Assembly (NCBI RefSeq): GCF_025961835.1
Contig: NZ_JAOQOK010000001.1
Span: forward strand, 2,294,001 to 2,358,000
Origin: Sphingobium sp. B2D3C
Lineage (GTDB): Bacteria > Pseudomonadota > Alphaproteobacteria > Sphingomonadales > Sphingomonadaceae
Length of the DNA stretch: 64,000 nucleotides
Reading direction: 5' to 3'
The translations under genes were made by a program, and so were the position numbers. Shown in pieces: positions 26,969 through 35,820 of the stretch (positions within the stretch are counted from its first letter, which is position 1; each line of letters begins with the position of its first letter). A model generated the notes under the pieces. That model did no database searches. It was not told the DNA's origin and worked only from the letters and a program-made list of their open reading frames with translations.

Positions 26969-26986
26969 TTTATAGCATCCTATAAA
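26969..26986. promoter_or_regulatory. Candidate operator, TTTATA-N6-TATAAA, before the Rieske oxygenase
   Basis: TTTATAGCATCCTATAAA is a perfect palindrome over seven bases per arm (TTTATAG / CTATAAA). It lies 55 bp before the oxygenase start and shares arms and spacing with the site at 19825-19842. Confidence 0.62.
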
Positions 26987-27041
26987 AAACTTTTCTTCTC
27001 ATTTTGCGCGTGATAGGGAGCCCAAAACCAGGAGGATTGTG

Positions 27042-28046
27042 ATGTCTGTTACGACGGTCGATGAGCAAGTGAACGCCTCACGCCAGCGCCCTTTTGCCGG
27101 CCAGGAATATGGCCGGGTCCCTGACGGCACCTATCTCAAGAACTGGAATCCGATCATGCTGGCCTCGGAGCTGGTGCAGGGAAAGATCGTCGGGAAGGAT
27201 TTTCTCGGGACGCGCATCATCGTCTACCGCAACGAGCAGGGTGAGCCTGTCGTGCAGAGCGCCTACTGCCCCCATGTCGGCGCCGACCTGTCCGGCGGGG
27301 AAATTGTCGATGGCAAGGTGCGCTGCCCCTATCATCACTGGAAGTTCGCTGCCGATGGCCGATGCGCTGAAATTCCAGGCGAGACGATTATTCCCGGCGC
27401 CGCGAGGATCTACAATTATGCCGCTGCCGAGCGCTGGGGCATGATCTGGGCATTCAACGGAGAAGAGCCGCTCTATCCCCTTCCCGAGATGCCGAACCTT
27501 AGGGAAGACGAGCTGGTCTACCGTGCGTTTCACAGAGGGCAGCGAGAGATCGAAGGGTGGATTGGCTCCTCGAATCTGGTGGACTTCCAGCATCTGTCCA
27601 CCGTGCATGGCATCCCTGACCCGAATCCGGTCAGCGTGGTGTTCGAGGACTATCTCATTACCGTCCGACAGGAATCCGTGACGCGGATCGCCGATACGCA
27701 GCTGTGGGGCGCAACCTGGCTTACCGCGCATATGCAGTTTCCCAATGGCAGCGAGCGCTTGTTCATGGCCGGGAGTTCGCAGGTTGCGCCCGGCTGGTCC
27801 GACGCGTTCTTCGTCGTCGCCATGCGTCGGTCCGATGCGGAGAAGATGGGCGACCAGGCCGCGCAGGAAGAGTTGGATAACCGCATCGCCTATATGCACA
27901 AGCTATATGCGGAGGATGAGCCGATCCTCTTCAAGCTCCGTTTCCGGGGCTATGGCAAAAGCGCGCTCCTGAGGGCCGACAAATATTTCGGCCAGTTTCT
28001 CCAGTATCTCGAGAAATATCCCCGCTCCGCACCCTTCGACGTCTGA
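27042..28046 (+). CDS. Rieske non-haem iron oxygenase, catalytic subunit
   Basis: 334 residues. The Rieske [2Fe-2S] ligands are CPHVGADL (C-x-H) and CPYHHW (C-x2-H), 17 residues between them. The catalytic mononuclear iron site follows as VDFQHLSTVHG (D-x2-H-x4-H). The compact length fits the monooxygenase/demethylase branch (vanillate O-demethylase or KshA-like) rather than two-subunit dioxygenases. The ATG at 27042 has GGAGG six bases upstream; a GTG one codon earlier is possible. No ferredoxin or reductase gene is in the cluster, so electrons must come from elsewhere. Followed by an SDR gene 27 bp downstream, probably cotranscribed. Confidence 0.93.
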   Translation: MSVTTVDEQVNASRQRPFAGQEYGRVPDGTYLKNWNPIMLASELVQGKIVGKDFLGTRIIVYRNEQGEPVVQSAYCPHVGADLSGGEIVDGKVRCPYHHWKFAADGRCAEIPGETIIPGAARIYNYAAAERWGMIWAFNGEEPLYPLPEMPNLREDELVYRAFHRGQREIEGWIGSSNLVDFQHLSTVHGIPDPNPVSVVFEDYLITVRQESVTRIADTQLWGATWLTAHMQFPNGSERLFMAGSSQVAPGWSDAFFVVAMRRSDAEKMGDQAAQEELDNRIAYMHKLYAEDEPILFKLRFRGYGKSALLRADKYFGQFLQYLEKYPRSAPFDV

Positions 28047-28073
28047 GGACCGATCCGTAAAAAGGGATGAGGA

Positions 28074-28802
28074 ATGACTGAGGCTGGACGGGTTGCACTT
28101 GTGACCGGGGCAACCCGGGGCATCGGGTTCGAGATTGCCAGAGGCCTGGCAGAGCACGGCATGCGGGTGGTGATCGGCGCCCGCGATCCTGCGAGCGGGC
28201 AAAAGGCTGCCGAGGCCCTGTGCGATCAGGGCCTGGATGCCCATTATGTGATCATCGACGTGACCGATCGCGCATCGGTTCAGGCTGCGGCTGCGGTGCT
28301 AGCAGACCGCTTCAAGCGGCTCGACGTCCTGGTCAACAATGCCGGCATTTCCCTGGACAAGCACAGCCTGCCAAGCACCGCCGATCTCGACGAAATGCGC
28401 AGGGTGTACGAAACCAATGTCTTCGGCGTGGTGGCGGTCATCCAGGCGATGCTGCCGCTCCTCCGCCAATCGGACCGTGGCCGCATCGTCAACATGTCGA
28501 CGGGCCTTGGCTCCCTTGCGCTGACCCGCGGGCCGGATGGGCCGATGGCGTTCAGTCGCCTCCTCGCCTACAACAGCTCCAAGACGGCGCTCAATGCCGT
28601 GACCGTGCAATTCGCGAACGAACTTGCCGGGACGCCAATCAAGATCAACGCGGCCAATCCGGGCCTTTGCGCCACAGAGCTTTCTGGCGGCAAAGGCCAA
28701 TCGCCGGTGGCGGGGGCGAAAGTCGCCATCTCCCTTGCTCTCCTGGACGCAGACGGGCCGACCGGCGGTTTTTTTGGTGAGGGTGGTCCAGTGCCATGGT
28801 AA
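28074..28802 (+). CDS. Short-chain dehydrogenase/reductase (SDR)
   Basis: 242 residues. Classical SDR motifs: cofactor-binding TGATRGIG, NNAG (VLVNNAGIS), catalytic Ser in NMSTGLGS and YxxxK in LLAYNSSK. The Arg after the first motif (IGARDPAS) suggests NADP(H) preference. It interconverts an alcohol and a ketone, plausibly the product of the adjacent Rieske oxygenase. The C-terminus (GPTGGFFGEGGPVPW) is like carbonyl reductases of this class. Confidence 0.92.
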   Translation: MTEAGRVALVTGATRGIGFEIARGLAEHGMRVVIGARDPASGQKAAEALCDQGLDAHYVIIDVTDRASVQAAAAVLADRFKRLDVLVNNAGISLDKHSLPSTADLDEMRRVYETNVFGVVAVIQAMLPLLRQSDRGRIVNMSTGLGSLALTRGPDGPMAFSRLLAYNSSKTALNAVTVQFANELAGTPIKINAANPGLCATELSGGKGQSPVAGAKVAISLALLDADGPTGGFFGEGGPVPW

Positions 28803-28895
28803 TGGCGCGCTGCCCCACCCCGCGAAGAGGCGAAGTGCCGCCCCGTTGACCTGGCACGCGCCGGGTCGCATCGCGCATAAGAATGGTAGTGGGGC

Positions 28896-29888
28896 CTAAA
28901 TCCTGAAGACGCGCCGCGCGGTTTCGCCAAGCACTGCCGCTCGCTCCGCCGCGTTGAGAAGGCGCGTCGCATCAATCCCATCGGCAACAATGCCGGCATA
29001 AGGCCTCGTGGTGTTTCCGTAATCGGACCCCCACATGAGGCGCGACGCCCCGAACACGTCTACTGCGGTACGAAGGAAATTTGCCGTGTCGATGCCTGCG
29101 CCCGCAAGCGCGTCGACATTCAGGCTGGTCCACTTGAAGGCGATCGTCTCGTGATCCTTCAGGGCCATGTGGTCAGGAAGCAGACCGTCCTGGCTGCCTG
29201 TGCCTCCAGTCCAACCCAAATGTTCGAGTACGACCTGACAGTCCGGGTAGCGGTCGGCCAGTTCGCGCACCGTCCGGAGGGCCGCCGACCTTGGGTCCAT
29301 CCGCAGGTAGGTGATGCAGAGCGGGAGCTTTTCAGCCTGTGCCATCTGCCACAATTCCTGCGCGCCCGGAGACTTCAGCCAGGGCAAATCCCCGTCCCCA
29401 TCGACAAAGCCGGTCAGGCGAATAGCCGAAACGCGCTTCGTGGGCAGGAGCGCCTGAAGCACGCTGCGACTCTGCACCTGCGCAGGATTCAGGATGATCT
29501 CCGTGCGGATGCGGTCCCAATGGGCCTGCGCGACGTCGAGAAGATAGGTGTTATCGGTCTTATAGGCGCCGCTATACTGCACCCCGATGCCGGCCCTGAT
29601 GCCCATCTTTTCCCAGAGGGGGAGCATCTTCTCGGGCGTAACAGGCGCATTGAGGACGCGTGCGCGCATCACCTCTTCCGGCTCACGGGCGTTGCGCATG
29701 TCGACCGGATAGTGCGCAAAGTCAGCGGAGAAAAAGTGGATATGAGCATCGATCATGCCCGCCGTTGCATCGGGCTGCGATGGCTGCAGCCGCGTTCGTG
29801 CCAGCGCCGGCCCTGCGACGAGGAGCGGCGGAACAGCTCCCAGCAGCGCCCTGCGCGAGAGGACGGCGGAGCGGCCGGGGGCGCTCAT
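28896..29888 (-). CDS. Exported amidohydrolase-2 family metal-dependent hydrolase
   Basis: 330 residues. A twin-arginine-type signal (LSRRALLGAVPPLLVAGPALA) precedes a TIM-barrel hydrolase with metal ligands in MIDAHIHFFS (HxH), a His in VVLEHLGWTGG and Asp in LMWGSDYGNT. The family includes lactonases and non-oxidative decarboxylases of aromatic acids; reaction type is not settled by sequence. The start at 29888 overlaps the MFS stop (ATGA), so the carrier and hydrolase are coupled. A much longer reading frame extends upstream through the MFS gene but is a shadow. Confidence 0.87.
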   Translation of the reverse strand: MSAPGRSAVLSRRALLGAVPPLLVAGPALARTRLQPSQPDATAGMIDAHIHFFSADFAHYPVDMRNAREPEEVMRARVLNAPVTPEKMLPLWEKMGIRAGIGVQYSGAYKTDNTYLLDVAQAHWDRIRTEIILNPAQVQSRSVLQALLPTKRVSAIRLTGFVDGDGDLPWLKSPGAQELWQMAQAEKLPLCITYLRMDPRSAALRTVRELADRYPDCQVVLEHLGWTGGTGSQDGLLPDHMALKDHETIAFKWTSLNVDALAGAGIDTANFLRTAVDVFGASRLMWGSDYGNTTRPYAGIVADGIDATRLLNAAERAAVLGETARRVFRI

Positions 29889-31234
29889 CGCACGCCCTTT
29901 GCCGTACGAGCCGACAACGCCGGCCCCGACACGATGACGTGGAAAAGGATCATGGCAATGGCCGTGAGCAGAAGCGGCGAAGCAACGATCATATAGATCC
30001 ACAAGCCTGGGACCTGTGCCGCAAGCATCACGCCGCCAACGGCCGGACCGATCATGGAGGTTACCCGCCCGATCCCCCCGGCCCACCCGATACCCGTCGA
30101 CCGCATGGAGGTGGGATAGCTTGAGGCAACAAGGGAATTCAGGCCCGCCTGGACGGCGATGACGAAGAAGCCATAAGCGAAACCCAGGAACCAGCCCAGC
30201 GCATGATAGCCGCTCACGAAGTAGAAGCAGGTCATTGCGGCAAATCCCAGCAGCGACATGAGCGCCAGTGACGGAGCAAGACCAAGGCGCTGCATGAGCA
30301 GGGTCAGCAGAATCGGCCCAGCGATAGCGCCGAACGCAGACACTGACGACATCCGCGCGGCGGCCCCGGTCTCTACGCCCCCGAGAAGATGGAGGAAGCT
30401 CGGGAGCCAGGAGGTCAGTGTTGCCACCACGCACAGCGTGCTCCCCATGGCAACCCAGAGGAGCAACGTCATGGGTGCGCGACCGCTTTTGAACAGGCCG
30501 ATCACCGGCGAGCCCTCATTACGCTCCTCGTTGGACACGAAGATGGTGTCAGGCGCGAGTTGCAGGTCGGGAGCGATTTTTCCGAGGATCTGGGCGACGC
30601 GCGGATCCCGGGGATTGCGCGTCATCAGATACCGGCAGCTCTCCGGCAAACGAACGTAAAGGTAGGGCACCAGCAGGAGAAGTGCGATGCCCCCGCCCCA
30701 TAAGGCGGACTGCCATGAGTGAAAATGAACGAAACTTGGGCCGACAAGCCCGGCCACAGACGCGCCCAGGCCGTGGCCGATGTAAAGCCAGGTGAGCAAC
30801 TTGCCGCGGCGGTTCTCCGGCATGAACTCGGTCGCCAGCGCGACAATGTTCGGCATCGTTCCGCCCATGGCTGCGAAGGCCAGAAAGCGCACAAGGGTGA
30901 ACATTTCAAGCGTCTGGACAGCGGTCGACAGGAGCGTCAGCAGCCCGAAGAAAGTGGCACCGACCAGGATGATATTCCGGCGACCGATGCGATCGGCCAG
31001 GACGGGGATGGTGTAGAAGCCCAAGGCCATACCGGCTGCCTGCGCCGAGAACACATAGGCCATGGACGGAATGGGTATATCGAGGTCGCGGGCGATGACG
31101 GCCGCGAGGTTCGCAACGATATAGGCGTCATATCCTTCCAGGGCCATGAGGATGCCGCACAGGAGATAGATGGTCCAGCGGTAGCGACCCATCGTTGGGC
31201 GCTCGAGAATGCTATCAATCGACTGAACAGCCAT
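29885..31234 (-). CDS. MFS transporter, AAHS-like
   Basis: 449 residues with 12 predicted membrane segments. The first helix has LEGYDAYIVANL, the acidic motif of aromatic-acid symporters, and the loop-2 signature is VLADRIGRRN. A long cytoplasmic loop in the middle (SNEERNEGSPVIGLFKSGR) is normal. It is coupled to the downstream exported amidohydrolase and lies 90 bp from the alpha/beta hydrolase on the same strand. It probably imports the product released outside the inner membrane by the exported hydrolases of this cluster. Solute unknown. Confidence 0.9.
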   Translation of the reverse strand: MAVQSIDSILERPTMGRYRWTIYLLCGILMALEGYDAYIVANLAAVIARDLDIPIPSMAYVFSAQAAGMALGFYTIPVLADRIGRRNIILVGATFFGLLTLLSTAVQTLEMFTLVRFLAFAAMGGTMPNIVALATEFMPENRRGKLLTWLYIGHGLGASVAGLVGPSFVHFHSWQSALWGGGIALLLLVPYLYVRLPESCRYLMTRNPRDPRVAQILGKIAPDLQLAPDTIFVSNEERNEGSPVIGLFKSGRAPMTLLLWVAMGSTLCVVATLTSWLPSFLHLLGGVETGAAARMSSVSAFGAIAGPILLTLLMQRLGLAPSLALMSLLGFAAMTCFYFVSGYHALGWFLGFAYGFFVIAVQAGLNSLVASSYPTSMRSTGIGWAGGIGRVTSMIGPAVGGVMLAAQVPGLWIYMIVASPLLLTAIAMILFHVIVSGPALSARTAKGVR

Positions 31235-31306
31235 GCAGATCCCCTCCGGCCCTCCACATATCGCAGAGCGCTCGCCAATCAGCTAACATCACAAATCGAC
31301 ACGGGC

Positions 31307-31333
31307 AATATATTCTATATAAATTTAATTATT
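31307..31333. promoter_or_regulatory. AT-rich element upstream of the MFS gene
   Basis: Read toward the MFS gene the block is AATAATTAAA-N5-ATAGAA-N3-ATT. The same pieces in the same arrangement occur on the plus strand at 19609-19635. It also holds one TTTATA half-site. It overlaps the end of the upstream hydrolase gene and lies 73 bp before the MFS start, so it may give this operon its own promoter. Confidence 0.42.
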
Positions 31334-32401
31334 TGGTCGTTTGCGCGACACTTCGCCCGCTGGCGTCGCGAGCTTGTGCTTCGCCAGGAAATTTTGAAGC
31401 AAATCTGCCACGGCGACATTATTGAGATCGGCAAAGGGGAGGTGCGTGTTGCCCTTGAGGCCCGCATTGGCAAGCTCGAGAATTTCCGCCTTGCCCCCAT
31501 ATTGATTGATGAGCTTTACGAACCGCCGGTTCAGCGGCAGCGCGAGTTGCGGACCGCGCGGTTGCGACAGATTGTCTCCCCAGACAAATTGCATGGGGAT
31601 CTTTGCCAGTTTCTTGAATGTCTCGAGCGGCACGTAGACCGGGCCGTAGGGGCCTGGGGGCGAACCGTCATTCTCGCTCTCCGGTAGAACGAAGCCGACA
31701 TTTTCATAGGCGACAATCGCCTTCACGCGGTCGCTCTCAATCGCCGTGAGGAGAGCCCGGAGGCCGCCCGCCGAATTCGTGATCATGACCACCGGACCGG
31801 TCCGCTCCAGTGCGGCGGCTGCGGCATGCGCCTGCAAGGCGACGTTCTCCATCGTATCATATTCGGCATAACGGGCCCGGCTAGCCTGCTCCCAAGCGCG
31901 GGCGTCCGCAGTCGGGAACTGCACGCCGGGGTGCCACTTCATATAGCTTGGGCCAAACCTCCAGGCCGTGAAGGTCTCCTGGTCAGATCCCAAGCGCGGG
32001 GCTGACTCCACCGTTTCACAGGGCAGATTCGCGCGGCCGACGCGGGGGCCATCCCAGAGATAAACCGGGAAATGCCGTCGCAGAAAGATGCTGTCGAAAC
32101 CTTCCCCGCCGTCCCACCGGTTTTTCCAGGCGGCGACACTGGAGCTATGCCAAAAGAAGAGGCCAGTAGGGCCCGCATTCGCCGGGATTTGGTACTCCAC
32201 ATAGCCGTGATCACAGACAGTGGACTTGACGGCTGGGTCCCCGACCCGTGTTCCTCCGGCTGCGAAGGAGCCTTGTCGCTCGATCATCAGGGGCGGCGGC
32301 CCCGCGGTCCTCGCGAGCGACGCGGATGGTCCCGTAATGACGAGTACCGCGACGAGGAGGCACCGCGCGATCTGGCCGGGAAACATGTGATTGCGAGTCA
32401 T
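31325..32401 (-). CDS. Exported alpha/beta-hydrolase fold protein
   Basis: 358 residues. Signal peptide IARCLLVAVLVITGPSASLA. The likely nucleophile elbow is MITNSAGGLRALL (NSAG in place of GxSxG), with a distal His in GNTHLPFADLNN and an Asp/Asn in FVWGDNLS, as in a small group of exported hydrolases annotated only as 'alpha/beta hydrolase'. Start at 32401 has GGAGAGG close upstream; another ATG at 32386 is possible. It is the first gene of a hydrolase-MFS-amidohydrolase run and has the palindromic element at 32477-32494 in front. Likely a periplasmic esterase or lactonase; substrate unknown. Confidence 0.83.
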   Translation of the reverse strand: MTRNHMFPGQIARCLLVAVLVITGPSASLARTAGPPPLMIERQGSFAAGGTRVGDPAVKSTVCDHGYVEYQIPANAGPTGLFFWHSSSVAAWKNRWDGGEGFDSIFLRRHFPVYLWDGPRVGRANLPCETVESAPRLGSDQETFTAWRFGPSYMKWHPGVQFPTADARAWEQASRARYAEYDTMENVALQAHAAAAALERTGPVVMITNSAGGLRALLTAIESDRVKAIVAYENVGFVLPESENDGSPPGPYGPVYVPLETFKKLAKIPMQFVWGDNLSQPRGPQLALPLNRRFVKLINQYGGKAEILELANAGLKGNTHLPFADLNNVAVADLLQNFLAKHKLATPAGEVSRKRPNN

Positions 32402-32476
32402 CAACCTCTCCAAAGAGTTGGCATCTGGAAGGTGAGCTTGATGCTCCAGCACAGACGCCACTCCCTCGACGTCTAT

Positions 32477-32494
32477 ATTATAATACTCTATAAA
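32477..32494. promoter_or_regulatory. Candidate operator, (A/T)TTATA-N6-TATAAA, before the alpha/beta hydrolase
   Basis: ATTATAATACTCTATAAA lies 76 bp before the hydrolase start. Its right arm is identical to the sites at 19825 and 26969, and the left arm differs at one base. It also lies between divergent transcription units, 130 bp before the molybdoenzyme gene. Confidence 0.55.
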
Positions 32495-32623
32495 TAATGG
32501 CAAGCAAACCTGCTTGTGCTCCACCCATCGCTGAATACGCCGCCCTTCTCGACTTTCCCCAAACAGATCGGATCGCTCGCCGGTCCGAAGCGTTATGCTG
32601 CAAATGGCACGGGAGCGGGCACG

Positions 32624-34951
32624 ATGGCGCATGAAGATGACCCCACGACGCAGGACGAGGACACGGTCCATTACGGCGGCCCCTCCGGCGGCTTTGGTTC
32701 GCTGAGCGGCGTCGCGCGCATCTTCGGCAAGGAGTGGGCAACGCCCATGGCGCTGGAGACATTGCGGCGCCAGAACAAGCCCGGCGGCTTCATGTGCGTC
32801 TCCTGCGCCTGGACCAAACCGGAGCATCCCCACCCCGCCGAATTCTGCGAAAATGGCGCCAAGGCGACGCTGTGGGAGCTCACCACGCGCAGCTGCACAC
32901 CGGACTTCTTCGCCAAGCACACAGTGACCGAATTACAGGCGTGGCAGGACTATGACCTCGAGCAGACCGGCCGGCTCACCCACCCCATGCGCTACGACCA
33001 GGCCAGCGATCGCTATGTGCCGGTCAGCTGGGACGAGGCCTTCGCGGGCATCGGCGCTGAACTCAAGGCGCTCGATCCCAAGTCCACCGTCTTCTACGCC
33101 TCAGGCCGCGCCAGCCTGGAGACCTCTTATCTCTATGCCCTGTTCGCGCGGCTCTATGGCCACAACAATCTGCCCGACAGCTCCAACATGTGCCATGAGA
33201 CGACCTCGGTCGGGTTGAAGAAAGTGACGGGGTCGCCGGTCGGCACCTGTCAGCTCAAGGATTTCGACCATTGCGACGCGATCTTCTTCTTCGGCCAGAA
33301 TACCGGCACCAACAGCCCGCGCTTTCTCCATACGCTCAAGTCTGCGGTGGAGCGCGGCTGCAAGATCGTTACCTTCAATCCCGTCCGCGAGAAAGGGTTG
33401 ATCGAGTTCGTCGATCCGCAGAACCCCGTTCAGATGGTGACGCAGAAGCGGACCGAGATTTCCTGCCTCTATTATCAGGTGAAGCCAGGCGGAGACATCG
33501 CCGCGATCATGGGGATGATCAAGCATGTCCTCGCGGAAGAAGACCGCCAATGGGCCGAGCAAAAGCAGCATCTTCTGGATATGGACTTCATCGCGCAGCA
33601 CACGCATGGCTTCGAAGCCATGGTCGAGAAGGTCCGCGCGACCTCCTGGGCTGAGATCGAACAGGAGTCCGGCCTCAGCCGCTCTCATCTCGAAACGGCC
33701 GGGCAGATCTATTGCGACGCCAAGAAAGTCATCGGCATCTATGGCATGGGCGTCACCCAGCATGTCCATGGCTCGCAGACCATCGGCATGCTGGTCAACC
33801 TGTTGCTGCTGCGCGGCCATATCGGCGTCGAGGGGGCGGGCATCTCTCCCGTGCGCGGCCATTCGAACGTGCAGGGCCAGCGGACCGTCGGCATTTCCGA
33901 GAAGCCCGAACTCGTGCCGCTTGATCGGCTGAAAGAGCTGTTCGGCTTCGATCCGCCGACCGAGAAGGGCGTCAACACCGTCGAGGCCTGCGAGGGCATC
34001 ATCGATGGCAGCATTCGCGCCTTCATCGGCCTGGGCGGCAATTTCGTCCGCGCCATCCCGGAGCGGGAGAAGATGGAGGCCGCGTGGACCAACATGCGGC
34101 TCACCGTCCAGATCGCCACCAAGCTCAATCGCAGTCATCTGATCAACGGCGAGGTCGCCTATCTCCTGCCCTGCCTCGGCCGCTCGGAGGAGGACATGCA
34201 GGCCGGCGGACCGCAGACCGTGACGATGGAGGATTCGCTCTCAATGATCCATGGCTCGGTCGGCAAGCGCAAGCGGGCGAGCGAGCATCTTCTCTCCGAG
34301 CTCGCCATCGTCGCCGGCATGGCCAAGGCGACGCTGCCCGCCCGCCCTGCCGTAAAATGGGATGACTGGGTCGGCCATTACGGCCAGGTGCGCAACCTCA
34401 TCGAGGCGACCTATCCGGACAAGTTCGCGGACTTCAACCAGCGCCTGTTCACGCCGGGCGGCTTCTTCAAGGGCAACAAGGCCCGCGAGCGCATCTGGCA
34501 GACCGAGAGCGGCAAGGCCGAGTTCACGACGCCGACGAGCCTCACCGCCATGGGCGTGCCGGACAAGCCGGGCCGCTACCGGCTCATCACCATGCGTTCG
34601 AACGATCAGTTCAACACAACGATCTATGGCTTCTCCGATCGCCTGCGCGGGATCGAGGGCACGCGCGACGTGCTGCTGATGAGCCCGCGCGACATTGAGG
34701 CAGCCGGGCTTGCGGCCGGGCAGGTCGTGGGCCTCGCCAGCGATGCGGACGATGGCATTGATCGGCAGGTGGGTGGGCTCACCGTGACCCCCTTCGACCT
34801 GCCGGAGGGCTGCGTCGGCGCTTATTATCCGGAGATGAACCCGCTCATCCCGCTCTGGTATCATGACAAAGCCTCCAAGACGCCGGCTGCTAAGGGCGTG
34901 CCGGTGCGGATCGTGGCGCAGTCGGCCACCGGAGGGGGACAGGCGGGATGA
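32624..34951 (+). CDS. FdhF/YdeP-family molybdopterin oxidoreductase
   Basis: 775 residues. Bis-MGD oxidoreductase of the YdeP group: N-terminal CVSCAWTKPEHPHPAEFCENGAK (truncated here to its key CxxC and FCENG parts), then SSNMCHETTS near the molybdenum site, GQNTGTNSPRFLH, RGHSNVQGQRT and a C-terminal MopB domain (ITMRSNDQFNTTIYG). E. coli YdeP is linked to acid resistance; its substrate is unclear, and formate has been suggested for relatives. Start at 32624 gives a family-like N-terminus; an upstream extension of 36 residues is unlikely. The stop overlaps cyoA (ATGA), coupling it to a quinol oxidase. No export signal. Confidence 0.92.
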   Translation: MAHEDDPTTQDEDTVHYGGPSGGFGSLSGVARIFGKEWATPMALETLRRQNKPGGFMCVSCAWTKPEHPHPAEFCENGAKATLWELTTRSCTPDFFAKHTVTELQAWQDYDLEQTGRLTHPMRYDQASDRYVPVSWDEAFAGIGAELKALDPKSTVFYASGRASLETSYLYALFARLYGHNNLPDSSNMCHETTSVGLKKVTGSPVGTCQLKDFDHCDAIFFFGQNTGTNSPRFLHTLKSAVERGCKIVTFNPVREKGLIEFVDPQNPVQMVTQKRTEISCLYYQVKPGGDIAAIMGMIKHVLAEEDRQWAEQKQHLLDMDFIAQHTHGFEAMVEKVRATSWAEIEQESGLSRSHLETAGQIYCDAKKVIGIYGMGVTQHVHGSQTIGMLVNLLLLRGHIGVEGAGISPVRGHSNVQGQRTVGISEKPELVPLDRLKELFGFDPPTEKGVNTVEACEGIIDGSIRAFIGLGGNFVRAIPEREKMEAAWTNMRLTVQIATKLNRSHLINGEVAYLLPCLGRSEEDMQAGGPQTVTMEDSLSMIHGSVGKRKRASEHLLSELAIVAGMAKATLPARPAVKWDDWVGHYGQVRNLIEATYPDKFADFNQRLFTPGGFFKGNKARERIWQTESGKAEFTTPTSLTAMGVPDKPGRYRLITMRSNDQFNTTIYGFSDRLRGIEGTRDVLLMSPRDIEAAGLAAGQVVGLASDADDGIDRQVGGLTVTPFDLPEGCVGAYYPEMNPLIPLWYHDKASKTPAAKGVPVRIVAQSATGGGQAG

Positions 34952-35820
34952 AGCGCAGTGGCGAAGGCGCTCGGGCGGTTCGCCCGGGCGCCGCGCTGCT
35001 CGGCCTGCCGCTGCTGCTCGGCGGATGCGAGGCATTGAAGCTCGGCGTGGTCAACCATGCTGGACCTGTGGCGGCGGACCAGTGGCACCTTTTTCTTCAG
35101 CTTGCCCTCGTGCTCATCTTCGTAGCGGGGCCCGTTTTCATCCTCGTCCCCCTCTTCGCTTGGCACTATCGCCTGTCCAACCGGGATGACGCCTATCGGC
35201 CCAATTGGGGATTTTCCTGGCCGCTCGAGCTGCTCATCTGGATCCCGCCGGCCGCCATCGTGATCGGGCTCGGCGTCCTCCTGTGGAATGCGACGCACCG
35301 GCTCGATCCCTACCGCCCGCTCGCCTCCAACCAGCCGCCACTGGAGGTGCAGGTGGTGGCGCTCGATTGGAAATGGCTCTTCATCTACCCCAAGGAGGGC
35401 ATCGCGACTGTCAATCGGCTGGCCATCCCTGTGGGCCGGCCGGTCCATCTCAGCCTGACCAGCGGGACGGTCATGCAGTCGCTACTGATCCCGCAGCTTG
35501 CCGGGCAAATCTATGCCATGGCCGGTATGCGCACGCATCTGCACCTGGCCGCCAGTCGGGCCGGCGTCTTCCGCGGCCAGAACACGCAGTTTAATGGCAA
35601 GGGCTTTCAGAACCAGAAGTTCGATGTGGTGGCGCTGCCGCCGGCCGACTATCGCCGCTGGCTGGGGCAGGTGCGCGCCGTCCGCAGGCCGCTCGACGAC
35701 AAGACGCTGGCGGCGATCACCGCCCGCTCCATCGCCCCGCAACCCGCCCTGTTCTCGTCCGTCCCGCCGGGCCTGTTCGAGCATCTGATGATAGCGAGCA
35801 CACAGGGGCAGGCCCATTGA
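34948..35820 (+). CDS. cyoA: Cytochrome o ubiquinol oxidase subunit II
   Basis: 290 residues. Lipoprotein signal with lipobox LLLGGC, two transmembrane helices (about 48-72 and 90-112) and a periplasmic cupredoxin domain. The CuA ligands of cytochrome c oxidases are absent (the expected Cys region reads FRGQNTQFNG), which marks a quinol oxidase. LDWKWLFIYPKEGIATVN and PVHLSLTSGTVMQSLLIPQL are CyoA-typical. Starts inside the stop of the molybdoenzyme gene and its own stop overlaps cyoB, so the operon is translationally coupled throughout. Confidence 0.95.
   Translation: MKRSGEGARAVRPGAALLGLPLLLGGCEALKLGVVNHAGPVAADQWHLFLQLALVLIFVAGPVFILVPLFAWHYRLSNRDDAYRPNWGFSWPLELLIWIPPAAIVIGLGVLLWNATHRLDPYRPLASNQPPLEVQVVALDWKWLFIYPKEGIATVNRLAIPVGRPVHLSLTSGTVMQSLLIPQLAGQIYAMAGMRTHLHLAASRAGVFRGQNTQFNGKGFQNQKFDVVALPPADYRRWLGQVRAVRRPLDDKTLAAITARSIAPQPALFSSVPPGLFEHLMIASTQGQAH

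Noticed and set aside
28896..30434. 512-codon frame extending the exported amidohydrolase upstream
   Set aside because: The extra part is an off-frame reading of the MFS gene; the Tat-type signal begins at 29888 and overlaps the MFS stop in ATGA fashion.
32477..32494. The TATAAA-type sites as ordinary -10 promoter boxes only
   Set aside because: Kept as operators because both arms and the six-base spacing recur at unrelated positions relative to the start codons; a -10 role is not excluded.
30258..32497. Several short plus-strand frames opposite the MFS and alpha/beta hydrolase genes
   Set aside because: All are antisense to genes with full family motifs and have low-complexity translations.
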